Assembly (NCBI GenBank): GCA_045631465.1
Contig: JAZQUV010000041.1
Coordinates: 1 to 34,764 of the forward strand
DNA from: Aphodosoma sp045631465
Lineage (GTDB): Bacteria > Bacteroidota > Bacteroidia > Bacteroidales > Paludibacteraceae
Length of the DNA stretch: 34,764 nt
Direction: 5' to 3'
The stretch's first letter is position 1; the number at the start of each line of letters is the position of its first letter. A program made the position numbers and the translations under genes. Below, piece after piece: positions 1 through 7,135 of this stretch. The notes beneath the pieces were generated by a model. That model was not told the DNA's origin, made no database searches, and saw only the letters and a program-made list of their open reading frames with translations.

Positions 1-215
1 GGCAGGGAGTAATCGTCGGCAAGTTGGGTGTCGTCCACTCCGCTGCCGCTATCCTCCACCACTCCGAAGTCCACCAGCATACCTTGCTGCTCACTCTCCA
101 CCTCAACCGACACCCTACCCCACAGGCACAAGCCCGTAAGCGACAGCACATAGAGGGCTGCAAAGATGTATCCCAGCGCCTTGCCGATGGTGTTGTCTGT
201 GTTGTAGTAATTCAT
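1..215 (-). CDS. TonB-like energy transducer, N-terminal part (runs off the window)
   Basis: This is the first 71 codons of a minus-strand gene that continues beyond base 1; it was found by translating the edge directly. The start ATG lies at 215-213. The protein begins with a short cytoplasmic stretch, then one hydrophobic segment (about residues 14-33, ALGYIFAALYVLSLTGLCLW), then an acidic stretch containing GMLVDFG. A single N-terminal anchor followed by a 'G-L-V-N/D-F-G' stretch is typical of Bacteroidota TonB-family proteins that energise outer-membrane transport. Only the N-terminus is present, so the C-terminal TonB domain cannot be checked. The segment is visibly richer in G+C than the rest of the window and sits directly against a repeat at 223-256, which raises the possibility of a rearrangement or assembly joint. 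Family assignment is an inference. Confidence 0.5.
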   Translation of the reverse strand, partial: MNYYNTDNTIGKALGYIFAALYVLSLTGLCLWGRVSVEVESEQQGMLVDFGVVEDSGSGVDDTQLADDYSL

Positions 216-222
216 AGACTAT

Positions 223-256
223 GAATTGAGAGTTGAGAATTGAGAATTGAGAGTTT
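223..256. repeat. TTGAGAG-type tandem repeat at the CcsA truncation point
   Basis: About five units of a 7-base motif (TTGAGAG/TTGAGAA) run from 223 to 256. Similar arrays occur at 961-998, 1049-1063 and 13357-13396. This copy separates the recognisable part of CcsA from the TonB-like gene start at 215. Confidence 0.8.
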
Positions 257-438
257 GTTTTTATTTTTATGAGATTGACTATTGCGTTAAGGGTTATTAG
301 GGCAAAGAGGGTGTAGGATATCATTATGACCATTACGTGAATAGAAAGTAATGGTGATTGGAGTACGGGCATGAGTAGTGTGATGCGAGGATTGAGTTCG
401 CTCATTGTGGCTACCATGAGAGCGATGCCACAGATTAA

Positions 439-471
439 TGAGGAATTAGGAATTAGGAATGAGGAGTTATT
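439..471. repeat. GGAATTA-type tandem repeat inside ccsA
   Basis: Repeated units of GGAATTA/GGAATGA lie inside the CcsA frame and are translated as NSSFLIPNSSL between two membrane segments. A near-identical array is at 1809-1841 within resB, where it encodes the same peptide. Confidence 0.8.
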
Positions 472-960
472 GTTTGTGTTTTTTCTTTTAAATAATAGGG
501 TGATGAATGGCATTAGGGAGGCGATGAGGGCGAGGAATTGCATGGTTTCAAATCCGTTGGATAGAGGAAAATGGCCTGCAATATAGCCTCGTAGGACGAC
601 GGCAAAGAGTAGGTATATAGCTGTTGGTGTGAGTATAAACCATGACCAACGTGGTGTTTTGTTTGTTATGATGGTGATTATATAGAGCAGTATGCCTATT
701 GTCATGAGAGCCATGGCAAGTTGACGATTGAAATTGAAATGATTGTATATTCTCTCGGCTGTGATATGGGTTTTTGATGGGGAGAAAGAGCCGAGTTGAG
801 TCTCTTGATATTTGCGGATTTTGCGGATTAGGTCGATGGCTTCGTTGTATTGACTATGAGCGATGTATTCAGCAACGAGATTCATTGATTTGCGGATGAA
901 GAGCCATTCGGCTTGAGGCATGTCGGCAGGGAGATTGTCATTGAGAGCGAACCAATGAAT

Positions 961-1063
<103 letters not shown>

Positions 1064-1597
1064 CTATCTTGTGTTTGATGTGGAAATATTTTGAGTAATG
1101 AACCGGTTAGGTTCATTATGATGAGGTTGTATTTTTCGTCGGCAGCTGAGAAGTTTTTGCCTTGTGTGCCTGTGAGTTTATAGCCTTGTGGGGATGTGAA
1201 GTCGTTGAATGAGGCGTATTTGCCTTCGATGTCGAGGGTTTGTTGTGCGTCTTTGCCTTTGATTTTAATCATAGGTTCGTTGCGCCATTCGTTGTAATAG
1301 AAAAACCAGCCTAAGAGGACTTGCTCGGCAGAGAAGTCTTTGTAAGATGTTTTGCCTGTGAGTTTTATTGTATAGTCGCGTGCGAGAGTTTGTAGTGGGC
1401 AGATGCGGTTGTTGTGATAGACGAGAAGGTTGCCAAATTCGTTGGCAACATCGTGAGGTAGTGTGGTTTGTGAATGCACAGTGCATAATACACAATGCAG
1501 GATTATGATTAGAAGTGAGAGTTTTTTCATTTTGTTAGTTTTGTTGGTCAGATTAGAAGAATTGGTTTAATTAGTCAAATCAGTATTTGGTTGGGGG

Positions 1598-2362
1598 TTA
1601 TTTTTCTTTTTTCCGAAGTGAGAGGTATTTGTTGAGAAGGAATAGGGTCATTGAGGCGAATAATAGGAAATAGCCGATGTAGGTGAGGGTGATGCCATAT
1701 GGGTCGTGGTAGATGGAGAGGGTTGTGCCCTGACGGTCGGAGTCGTAGGATGATTGATAGAAACGATAGTTTTTGTAAGAAAGGATGTTGTTCATGGAAA
1801 CGGTATGTAATGAGGAATTAGGAATTAGGAATGAGGAATTATTTACATACCCCTCTGGCTTCGCCACCTCCCCTAAATTAAGGGAGGAATTAGATGGTTT
1901 AGAGTCTTGTGTCTCGTGTCTCGTGTCTTGTATCTCAATAAAAGAAATGAAATCCATAGGATTGGTTGTGCCTGGATAGTAGATGAGTTGGAAGTCGTTG
2001 AGTGATACTGCAAAAGGTAGGTTGCGCTCTTCGTAGTTTGTGTCGATATATGTAGATTTTGGTGCTTCGTTGAGGCGGAGATGGATTTGTCCGTTGATGC
2101 CAAAATAGTGAGTAATGGCTGCTCCTATAAGGATTATGACAAAAGATAGGTGTAGGAGTAGGGTCAGTGGGCGTTGGTATAAGCGACGTTGGATGATGTA
2201 GATGAGCGCAGAGATGGTGAGAAGTGCCCATAGTGAGAGAAACCATGTAGAGCCATAGATGTTGGATGCTACCCATGATGTGCCATATAGTTTTTCGAGA
2301 ATAGTGGCGGTGATGAGTGTGATGATGGTAATGATTAGAAGAGAGAATGAGAGACGTTTCAT
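1598..2362 (-). CDS. resB: ResB-like cytochrome c biogenesis protein
   Basis: ResB (Ccs1) is the membrane partner of CcsA in system II cytochrome c assembly at the outer face of the inner membrane. The 254-residue protein has helices at about residues 4-25, 37-58, 66-84 and 222-246 and a periplasmic loop between the third and fourth. The early part (YGTSWVASNIYGSTWF, residues 26-41) and the helix ending GAAITHYFGINGQIHL fit Bacteroidota ResB proteins. Residues ~145-186 of the loop are not family-like: they are translated from three adjoining repeats at 1809-1841, 1846-1890 and 1902-1937, inserted in frame. The gene is first in an operon with the truncated ccsA, 67 bases downstream. A promoter lies at 2550-2580, giving a leader of about 180 bases that contains a tandem repeat. 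Confidence 0.75.
   Translation of the reverse strand: MKRLSFSLLIITIITLITATILEKLYGTSWVASNIYGSTWFLSLWALLTISALIYIIQRRLYQRPLTLLLHLSFVIILIGAAITHYFGINGQIHLRLNEAPKSTYIDTNYEERNLPFAVSLNDFQLIYYPGTTNPMDFISFIEIQDTRHETQDSKPSNSSLNLGEVAKPEGYVNNSSFLIPNSSLHTVSMNNILSYKNYRFYQSSYDSDRQGTTLSIYHDPYGITLTYIGYFLLFASMTLFLLNKYLSLRKKEK
1809..1937. repeat. Three adjoining repeats translated inside resB
   Basis: From left to right: a GGAATTA array (1809-1841), a hairpin element containing CTCCCCTAA and its near-complement (1846-1890, the sister of 1001-1043), and a GTGTCTC/GTGTCTT array (1902-1937). None introduces a stop codon in the ResB frame; they encode residues ~145-186. Confidence 0.8.
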
Positions 2363-2439
2363 AGTTTAGTTTTTTTTATTGGTCGAGTTGGGTTAATTGG
2401 TCAAATAAGATAAGTTAGAGGTAGGGTGAAGGTATAGTT

Positions 2440-2482
2440 ATCCTTCGTATATCCTTCGTATATCCTTCGTATATCCTTCGTA
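2440..2482. repeat. Four tandem copies of an 11-base unit in the resB leader
   Basis: ATCCTTCGTAT is repeated exactly three times and then a fourth time as ATCCTTCGTA. On both sides lie copies of GTAGGGTGAAGGT (2421-2433 and 2487-2499). The stretch 2363-2716 has no gene; besides this array it holds the resB promoter, a small hairpin (AGTAGTC...GACTACT, 2580-2598) and the dnaA terminator. Confidence 0.9.
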
Positions 2483-2549
2483 GAGGGTAGGGTGAAGGTT
2501 GCTGTATCCTATGATTATCCTATGAAGAAGGTATGATGAATTTTGAGTG

Positions 2550-2580
2550 CAAAGATAAGGAATAATTTGTAAAATAGCAA
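2550..2580 (-). promoter_or_regulatory. Bacteroidota-type promoter for resB-ccsA
   Basis: On the minus strand TTG (2580-2578) is followed after 20 bases by TATCTTTG (2557-2550), matching the Bacteroidota consensus TTTG-N19/20-TAnnTTTG. Transcription would start near 2543. Confidence 0.6.
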
Positions 2581-2615
2581 GTAGTCGGGGTGACTACTTA
2601 TGTAAATAATCAAAA

Positions 2616-2644
2616 AGGCTGACTCCAATAATAGGAATCAGCCT
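2616..2644 (-). terminator. Intrinsic terminator of dnaA
   Basis: An 11-base stem (AGGCTGATTCC with GGAGTCAGCCT on the minus strand, one G-T pair) with a 7-base loop is followed by a T run, 73 bases after the dnaA stop codon. Confidence 0.8.
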
Positions 2645-2716
2645 AATTTTTTTCTATTAAAAAATTACTGGATAGTAATGAACTATTTTTAATTAAAACC
2701 AGATTTTTTAAATAAT

Positions 2717-4120
2717 TTATTTTTGTTGTATTTGAGATTCGAGGGTGTGAATGCGTTCGCGGAATGTAGAATCAACATCCATTTGATTTTGCACTGTTTT
2801 ACAAGCATATAACACGGTTGTATGATCGCGATTGCCCATTGATTGTCCAATAACGGCAAGTGATGTATTGGTGTGGGTGCGAGCTAAGTACATCGCTACT
2901 TGACGGGCTTCGGCTATTTCGCGTTTACGACTTGATGAATTTATAGCTTCGAGTGGTAGAGAGTAGTATTGGCATACTATGTTACAGATTTTATCAACTG
3001 TGATGTTCTCTTTCTCGATGGTTGGCATTTCTACTACGTTGCCTACTATTTTTTGTGCCAATTGAAGATTGATTTCGGCATTCATCAAGGTTGAATGCGC
3101 AAGAAGAGATACCAATACACCTTCTAAGTCGCGGACACTACGAGTAATATTTTCGGCTATGTAGTCGACTACATTCTCAGGTATTTCGATACCATCGCGG
3201 TATGCTTTGTGTTTGAGAATTGCTTTGCGGAGGTTAAAGTCTGGTTTTTCGATTTCTACAATTAGTCCCCATTTGAAACGACTAAGTAAGCGGTCTTCCA
3301 TGCCTTCAAGTTTGCTTGGTTCACGGTCGCAACACATAATCAATTGTTTCCCTAATTGATGTAGGTGGTTGAATATATGGAAGAATGTATTTTGAGTTTT
3401 TGTTTTACCTGCCAACTCTTGTATATCATCAATAATCAATACATCTATGCTTTGGTAGAAGTTCAAGAAGTCATTTGATTGGTTGCGACATACAGCATCA
3501 GAATATTGCATTTGGAAAAGGTTGGCCGAAATGTAGAGTACGCGTTTTTCTGGATAGTTTTCTTTTACTGCTAATCCGATTGCATTTGCAAGGTGTGTTT
3601 TGCCTACGGCTGATGCTCCCCAAATAAATATTGGGTTGAAAATAGAACGACCTGGTTGTTCTGCAATATTAAGACCTGCGCAACGTGCCAATCGATTGCT
3701 TACACCTTCTATATAATTAGAGAAATTGTAATTGCGATTTAGTTGAGGGTCGAAGGTTGTTCGTTCGATAGTTGTGAATGGGGTGTTTACAACTACTTCT
3801 TGTGTTGTAATTTTTTCTTGTGACGAACTACCTGATGGTGGTAATATTGTAGAGCCGTTGTCGGTATTATGGTCAATCATTATTTTGTATAGCAACATGG
3901 CCTCGGGACCTACTACACGATTTAATGTTTGACGCAAAAGATATGCAAATTGCTCTTCAATATATTCATAGAAGAATTGAGATGGAACTTGCAATACTAG
4001 ATTGTTGTCTTTGTAGCTCAATGGCACGACAGGAGCGAACCAAGTGTTGTACATTGATTCGCCTATATTGTCTTTTATTATTGAAAGACATCGGTTCCAA
4101 AGTTCTACATGTTGTTCCAT
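2717..4120 (-). CDS. dnaA: Chromosomal replication initiator protein DnaA
   Basis: DnaA binds DnaA boxes at oriC, oligomerises with ATP and melts the origin. The 467-residue length is normal. Domain I (about residues 1-80) begins with a WNRCL...YNTWF pattern, domain II is a short linker, and domain III is the AAA+ core with Walker A GASAVGKT (168-175), Walker B VLIIDDIQ (228-234 region) and sensor sequences. Domain IV ends with the DnaA signature RDHTTVLYACKTV (from residue 431), which contacts the DnaA box. The gene stands alone between a terminator on each side; dnaN is not adjacent. I looked for TTATCCACA-like boxes in the 450-base upstream gap and found none convincing, so this is not evidently the origin. 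Confidence 0.97.
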   Translation of the reverse strand: MEQHVELWNRCLSIIKDNIGESMYNTWFAPVVPLSYKDNNLVLQVPSQFFYEYIEEQFAYLLRQTLNRVVGPEAMLLYKIMIDHNTDNGSTILPPSGSSSQEKITTQEVVVNTPFTTIERTTFDPQLNRNYNFSNYIEGVSNRLARCAGLNIAEQPGRSIFNPIFIWGASAVGKTHLANAIGLAVKENYPEKRVLYISANLFQMQYSDAVCRNQSNDFLNFYQSIDVLIIDDIQELAGKTKTQNTFFHIFNHLHQLGKQLIMCCDREPSKLEGMEDRLLSRFKWGLIVEIEKPDFNLRKAILKHKAYRDGIEIPENVVDYIAENITRSVRDLEGVLVSLLAHSTLMNAEINLQLAQKIVGNVVEMPTIEKENITVDKICNIVCQYYSLPLEAINSSSRKREIAEARQVAMYLARTHTNTSLAVIGQSMGNRDHTTVLYACKTVQNQMDVDSTFRERIHTLESQIQQK

Positions 4121-4570
4121 ATCTCTTTATAATATTCTATTTTTCGAGAAAATCCGATAAATTCCTTCCCCTCAAATCGACATAAGAAGGGCTGTGTATG
4201 AAAAATGACTTGATATTTAGGAATTTATAACAGAGCTATTCTGTTAGGGATTTACGATACAAATTTCGTAATTTTTTTTGAAATAAAAAAGTCTATTTTT
4301 AAATTGAGAAATTTTATTTTCTCTATCTTGTTTATTTTCAAAACCTTTACTATAATCTCTTGATTATTAGTGATTTTTTATTGTGTGGTTGTATGTAATG
4401 TGTTGATTTATATGTTGTTGTGCTGTGTGTGCGTTTTGTGGTGTGTTGAAAAAAATAAAAGCCCAAAAGGTTGAAAATTGGGCTTTTATCTTATTGTTAA
4501 ATCTAAAATAATATTTTTTTATTATTTTTTGTTATTTAGATTTGGTTGAAATAAGCTAGAGCGTTATTTG
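4121..4570. other. 450-base gap upstream of dnaA
   Basis: No coding region or clear DnaA-box cluster is seen. The dnaA-proximal part holds a hairpin TAACAGA-GCTAT-TCTGTTA (about 4227-4245) and a weak promoter-like ACGAAATTTG on the minus strand near 4265-4275. The distal part is very A+T-rich and ends with the terminator of the mlaD-like gene at 4455-4489. Confidence 0.5.
4455..4489 (-). terminator. Intrinsic terminator of the amidase/MCE operon
   Basis: A perfect 12-base stem (ATAAAAGCCCAA with TTGGGCTTTTAT) with an 11-base loop, flanked by A/T runs, lies 82 bases after the stop of the MCE gene. Confidence 0.8.
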
Positions 4571-5482
4571 TTATTTTTTATCTTTCTTTTTCTTGCCTAA
4601 AGGGTATAAATAGCGTCGTGGGTCTTCTTGTAAATCTATTAATAGACTATTGGCACTATTTACTGTTTTATTTATGTTGTTGTAGAGGTTTTTGTCATTC
4701 AATAATAGTCCAAGTGAGCCATCAGGAGAGTTGATGCTATTTGTAAATTGTTCGAGATTTACAAGTGTAGAATCTAGCGATTGGATTATGTCTTGATATT
4801 GGATGTTGCTTAATTGTCCAGTGATGTTCTTTAAGTCTGTACTAATAGAGTTTACATTGTTGATGATAGGTGGGAATTGTTGATTTATCAAACTATTCAA
4901 ACTACGTGATGTTTTACTCAATTCGGCAGTAATAGACTCGATGTTGTTCATACTGTTCTGTATTTCGTTTGAATTTAATAGTATATTAGCCGATTGTACA
5001 AGAGAATCAACGTGATTGATTGTTGATTGTATTGTTGGCACAATGTTAGCTAACGAAGCCATAAGACCACCATCTTTATCTGTGAGTAGAGTGTCGCCAG
5101 AGGTATGGAATTCTTTGTTGTCGGTAAAAACTAAATTAATGCCTTTTCCACCAAGCATGCTTTCGTCAAAAAGGTATGCAATAGTGCCTTGTGGCAATTT
5201 GATGTCTTGATTCATCAATATGTCCACAGTGAATGATTCTTTTTGTGTGAAGTCGTATTTAATGTTTCTAACTTGTCCTACTTTGTATCCTTTTATGAAT
5301 ACACCATTAGAAACGACCAAACCATCTACACTTTCATATTTCAAATAGTAGTGATTGCTTGGGGTGAAGAGATTGACTCCTTTCAAGAAGTTGATACCCC
5401 AAATCAAGAATGCTAATGCAACAACAAAAGAGAGCCCAATTTTAACCTCTCTTGTAAAAAAAGTTTTCTTTGTCATATTCAT
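4571..5482 (-). CDS. MCE-family (MlaD-like) lipid transport protein
   Basis: MCE proteins form rings in the periplasm that bind phospholipids and pass them between membranes, usually with an ABC transporter. The 303-residue protein has one N-terminal anchor (about residues 14-31, IGLSFVVALAFLIWGINF), then the MCE domain (about 38-115) with YESVDGLVVSNGVFIKGYKVGQ, the usual D-G-L-x-x-x-x-V-x-x-x-G-x-x-V-G pattern. The remainder is Asn/Ser-rich and predicted helical or coiled coil (about 145-275), as expected for the needle part. Its ATG overlaps the TGA of the upstream amidase by four bases (ATGA), so translation is probably coupled. The ATPase and permease partners (MlaF/MlaE) are not in the window. 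Confidence 0.85.
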   Translation of the reverse strand: MNMTKKTFFTREVKIGLSFVVALAFLIWGINFLKGVNLFTPSNHYYLKYESVDGLVVSNGVFIKGYKVGQVRNIKYDFTQKESFTVDILMNQDIKLPQGTIAYLFDESMLGGKGINLVFTDNKEFHTSGDTLLTDKDGGLMASLANIVPTIQSTINHVDSLVQSANILLNSNEIQNSMNNIESITAELSKTSRSLNSLINQQFPPIINNVNSISTDLKNITGQLSNIQYQDIIQSLDSTLVNLEQFTNSINSPDGSLGLLLNDKNLYNNINKTVNSANSLLIDLQEDPRRYLYPLGKKKKDKK

Positions 5483-6933
5483 TTTTGTTTGTTTAATGCT
5501 TCTGTAATAGATATTTTTGTGTCGTTTTCAAATGCTACAATAACAGCATCTTTAAGGAATTTTTGTATTTCTTTAAGTGTTTTTTTTGCTTCATCAAGCG
5601 ATTGAGTGTCTCCGCATGTATATTTATACCATCCGTTTTCGCTGTAGTGTGTTACTGGTGCATATTTTTTTATTTTTTGCATATCCGAGTTGTTGGCTGG
5701 TACCAAAGTTTTCGAACTGAACACTTGTATTTTGAATATAATGTTGCTTTTGCTTGCTTCTTGGATGTTTTTTTCTTTTTCAACAGCATCAGGTACTGAT
5801 ATCTTGTTATCATTTTCAAATGCAACAATCATAGCGTCTTTGAATGATTTTTTCACCTCTTCTAATGCTGTCTTTGCCTCTTCGAATGTATTTGTAGGGC
5901 AACAGGTATATTTGTGCCAATTGTTTTCAAAAAACGAATCTACTTTGCCCAATTTTTGAGCTCTTTTGTAGTCGTAGTTGTCTGTTGCGATAGGTGTGCG
6001 CGAACTGAATATTTGTATTTTATATGTTATTTTAGAGGTAGTAGCAACTTTTTGATATTCAGTTTTTTGATTTTCAGTTTTTTGAACTTCTTTTTGTTTT
6101 TTATCTTTCTTTTTTGGTGTTTCTTTGTCTGCTGTTTTTTGAGGTGTTTTTTGTTCTACTTGTGGGGTAGTGATGGTTCGTTTGTCGTATTCGTGTTTGT
6201 ATTTTTCAAATGCCGTAAATATGCAATTTGCCATTTTTGTTTGTCCTTCACTTGATAATAAGAATTTTTCTTCGTTTGGGTTTGTGATGAAGCCCAATTC
6301 AATCAAGATACTTGGCATTTTCACTTGGTGTAATACCCAAAAGATTGCTTGGCGCACACCGCGGTCAAGGCGTTTGATTTCTACAAATTCTTTCTGAATA
6401 TAGTCGGCTATTTCAACCGATTGATCTACATATTTGCTTTGCATGAATTCAAACATAATGTACGATTCGGGCGATGTAGGGTCAAAACCTTGATATGTTT
6501 CTTTGTTCCCATCTTCTAACAATAGCACCGAGTTTTCGCGTTTTGCAACCTCAAAGTTTGCTTGCGACTTCGAGAGACCTAACGTAAAAGTTTCAGCACC
6601 ATATGCTTTCGATGATTCGCTTGCATTGGTATGAATCGAAATAAACAAATCACCATCTGCATCATTTGCTATTTTTGGACGTTCTTGTAGTGTAACATAT
6701 TTGTCTGTTTTACGAGTGTACACTACCTTTACGTCTGGATATTTTTCTGTTATAAGATTACCTACTGCGAGTGCAACATTCAAGTTTATATTCTTTTCTT
6801 GTCCCATTTTGCCAATAGCACCAGGGTCTTTTCCTCCATGACCTGCATCCAACACAACGGTGAATTGCTTAGCAGAGATGGTAGTTACAAAAAGCATGCA
6901 GAGTATAAATAAAATATAGAATTTTGCTTTCAT
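5479..6933 (-). CDS. N-acetylmuramoyl-L-alanine amidase with two SPOR domains
   Basis: This zinc amidase cuts the bond between MurNAc and the stem peptide, typically during cell separation. After a signal peptide (about residues 1-21) comes the Amidase_3 domain with zinc/catalytic signatures LDAGHGGKDPGA, ISIHTNAS and the glutamate in SILIELGFITN. A Lys/Glu/Gln/Thr-rich linker follows, then two SPOR-like repeats that are clearly duplicates (YKIQIFSS...NNWHKYTC and FKIQVFSS...NGWYKYTC). SPOR domains bind denuded glycan at the septum. A longer frame opening with TTG at 6957 exists, but it would start on top of the promoter's TAACTTTG, so the ATG at 6933 (484 residues) is chosen. It is first in an operon with the MCE gene. 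Confidence 0.92.
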   Translation of the reverse strand: MKAKFYILFILCMLFVTTISAKQFTVVLDAGHGGKDPGAIGKMGQEKNINLNVALAVGNLITEKYPDVKVVYTRKTDKYVTLQERPKIANDADGDLFISIHTNASESSKAYGAETFTLGLSKSQANFEVAKRENSVLLLEDGNKETYQGFDPTSPESYIMFEFMQSKYVDQSVEIADYIQKEFVEIKRLDRGVRQAIFWVLHQVKMPSILIELGFITNPNEEKFLLSSEGQTKMANCIFTAFEKYKHEYDKRTITTPQVEQKTPQKTADKETPKKKDKKQKEVQKTENQKTEYQKVATTSKITYKIQIFSSRTPIATDNYDYKRAQKLGKVDSFFENNWHKYTCCPTNTFEEAKTALEEVKKSFKDAMIVAFENDNKISVPDAVEKEKNIQEASKSNIIFKIQVFSSKTLVPANNSDMQKIKKYAPVTHYSENGWYKYTCGDTQSLDEAKKTLKEIQKFLKDAVIVAFENDTKISITEALNKQK

Positions 6934-6954
6934 ACGTATGGATATAATTTTCTG

Positions 6955-6986
6955 CAAAGTTACTAAAAAAAAGTAATATTGGCAAA
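6955..6986 (-). promoter_or_regulatory. Promoter of the amidase operon
   Basis: TTTG (6986-6983), a 20-base spacer, then TAACTTTG (6962-6955) on the minus strand: a perfect Bacteroidota promoter, identical in form to the one at 19458-19489. The leader to the ATG at 6933 is very short. Confidence 0.8.
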
Positions 6987-7052
6987 TGGAAAAATGTAAA
7001 AAAAAGTAAACTTGTAATCTTTGTGGTCAACTTTATAAAAACTGCATTTTTA

Positions 7053-7084
7053 TTAGATTATCTCATAATTTTTTATTATCTTTG
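7053..7084 (+). promoter_or_regulatory. Probable lptD promoter
   Basis: TATCTTTG at 7077-7084 matches the -7 element TAnnTTTG. A weak -33 element (TTAG, 7053-7056) lies 20 bases upstream. It is back to back with the amidase promoter in the divergent intergenic region. Confidence 0.55.
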
Positions 7085-7135
7085 TCGTTAATTTTGTGTT
7101 AACTAAAAACTATAAAAATCTTTAGGTAAAAATTA

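Noticed and set aside
24..224. Plus-strand frame at the left edge
   Set aside because: It opposes the TonB-like start, has His/Leu/Gln-rich low-complexity content and no family resemblance.
4121..4570. Replication origin next to dnaA
   Set aside because: No cluster of TTATCCACA-like boxes was found by eye, and dnaN is not adjacent.
6934..6957. TTG start for the amidase at 6957
   Set aside because: It lies on the promoter -7 element TAACTTTG, so the codon would be upstream of the transcript.
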